In this document: positions 62,974-64,000 of the stretch, in pieces
Position numbering within the stretch: the stretch's first letter is position 1
How the letters are laid out: each line of letters starts with the position of its first letter
DNA from: Glebionis coronaria
Lineage: Eukaryota > Streptophyta > Magnoliopsida > Asterales > Asteraceae
NCBI GenBank assembly: GCA_025667525.1
Contig: CM046880.1
Location: forward strand, 596,809,452 to 596,873,451
Length of the DNA: 64,000 nt
Direction of reading: 5' to 3'
Program-made: the position numbers and the translations under genes
Notes under the pieces: model-generated
Seen by the model: only the letters and a program-made list of their open reading frames with translations
The model's database searches: none
What the model was told of the DNA's origin: nothing

Positions 62974-63753
62974 ATCTGTGATTAGTATTCGGATAAAGGA
63001 TGTTAAGACATTATTATTTAATGAAATAAAGTTTGAGTTACGTTTATTCTTGTTAGTTAATTTTGTATCATATTTTACATGTTTTAATCCATGAATATTT
63101 TGTATTCTAAATATTCATTGTCGATTAATAATATGGGAGTATTATTAAATTAAGACAAATCAAAATTACGATAGAGTATACTTGAAAGTATATTGATCGA
63201 TTTTGGATGATATTCGATGAATCGAATATTGGACTTATCCCAACTATATGATTATACTTTATGGATCTTTGTCGTTAAGTATATCATAAATAGTTATCCT
63301 CATACATGAGATACCAGGAAACTGTCATGGATCTAGTGCATCTCTTTGAAATAATCTAACGCTAAACGTAACTCGTAGTTATAAGGGTTATTTTTAGAAA
63401 TGTTGCAAAATTCATAAATTTTGCTTGTAGTCAATATGAAATTTATTTCCTCCAATTTGTTTTGGAGTTTAATACAGTTTGCCCCTCGTGGGATTATTAA
63501 GATGTTTGTATGACCACACCCAAATATGTTTTGGTAATCTTAGTGAATCTGTGAACGAGAAACAGAATAGTTAATGAAAGGAATGACTAAGATCCATATC
63601 CTTATTAACGTTGAAATGAAAGGATAATAACAATGATGAATCATTAAAAGGTTTTATCTAGGAGACCTTACTCGAGTCGTACTAGAGTCATCGACGTCTA
63701 TCTAGACGCTAACTGATGTGATCACACTATTTGAAATATGTCCAAGTGGGAGC
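62974..63753 (+). other. Element C 3' non-coding region
   Basis: As in A, with polypurine tract CAAGTGGGAG at 63743-63752. Confidence 0.85.
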
Positions 63754-64000
63754 TAAAAGTTTATGGACTTATATTCAATAGTCAGTCGTGTGTTAGGATC
63801 GAACTCGAGATTACAAGATTGCACGCAATACGTATAGAGTTAATTTATTTAATAAATATATTTATATGTTTATTAAATCAAATCGAGCTATAACTTAAAA
63901 GAATGTTAAGAATTAAGAGTTAAGGTTTAACGGTCGTTGTAAAATAAAATAGAAGAGGAAAGAAAAGTCCGGAACACCCCTTTAGGAGGTGTTCGAAAGT
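63754..64000 (+). repeat. Element C LTR (cut by the window end)
   Basis: TAAAAGTTTATGG start as in A, including the same TG-to-TA change. It continues beyond the window. Confidence 0.88.

Overview
The window reads as plant nuclear DNA, almost certainly from a eudicot. It is AT-rich, has spliced genes with GT-AG introns, a nuclear-type tRNA-Phe gene, a resistance-gene LRR fragment, F-box and receptor-kinase relics, and is dominated by LTR retrotransposons and TIR DNA transposons. Asteraceae is a possible source from the general flavour of the Ty1/copia proteins, but that is a weak inference.

Layout. 1-2654 is the 3' part of a degraded Ty1/copia element (A). 2756-3200 is a receptor-kinase pseudogene cut off by A. 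4.3-7.3 kb holds one member of an unrecognised small gene family, a RidA/YjgF exon relic and a LINE relic. 7.5-8.4 kb is a scrambled copy of 18.06-18.72 kb and carries a tRNA-Phe gene split in two. 9.3-10.36 kb is a resistance-type LRR relic, followed by a young complete minus-strand copia element (D, 10362-16672, 499-bp LTRs). An intact-looking tRNA-Phe lies at 18650-18722. 19046-22660 is a complete young LTR element without coding capacity (E, LARD-like). 22.9-27.0 kb is a cluster of DNA transposons: a Mutator-type MITE, a hAT element nested in a Tourist-like element, and a CCGCAAAA-rich TIR element. A second copy of the unknown family is at 28.1-28.6 kb.

The most interesting locus is 29.4-34.1 kb on the minus strand. 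Thirteen exons join in frame to encode about 792 residues: an N-terminal beta-rich domain resembling DUF6598, fused to an arginyl-tRNA synthetase (ArgRS) body. The ArgRS part keeps its HxGH motif but lacks a large piece of the catalytic domain and the usual K-R-F-R-T-R-like loop. Four further ArgRS exons lie downstream in good condition behind a stop codon. A 1.5-kb inverted, TTTTACGTTTTCGTC-rich element begins about 30 bp upstream of the start codon.

The rest is again mobile-element dominated. There is a copia tail with an LTR (35945-36879) that truncates a PIF/Harbinger transposase (36880-37820), then the 5' end of a copia element (F) holding a hAT-like insertion with a captured exon and a 1.34-kb Mutator-like element. 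An F-box pseudogene broken by a MITE follows, then a third copy of the unknown family. A complete older copia element (B, 49871-57581, TSD TTTAC) and a truncated copy of the A family (C, 60073 to the window end) close the window. A and C share inactivating lesions. Apart from the tRNA, the ArgRS fusion and perhaps copy 1 of the unknown family, I see no gene likely to be functional. Many breakpoints are dated only by LTR comparison by eye.
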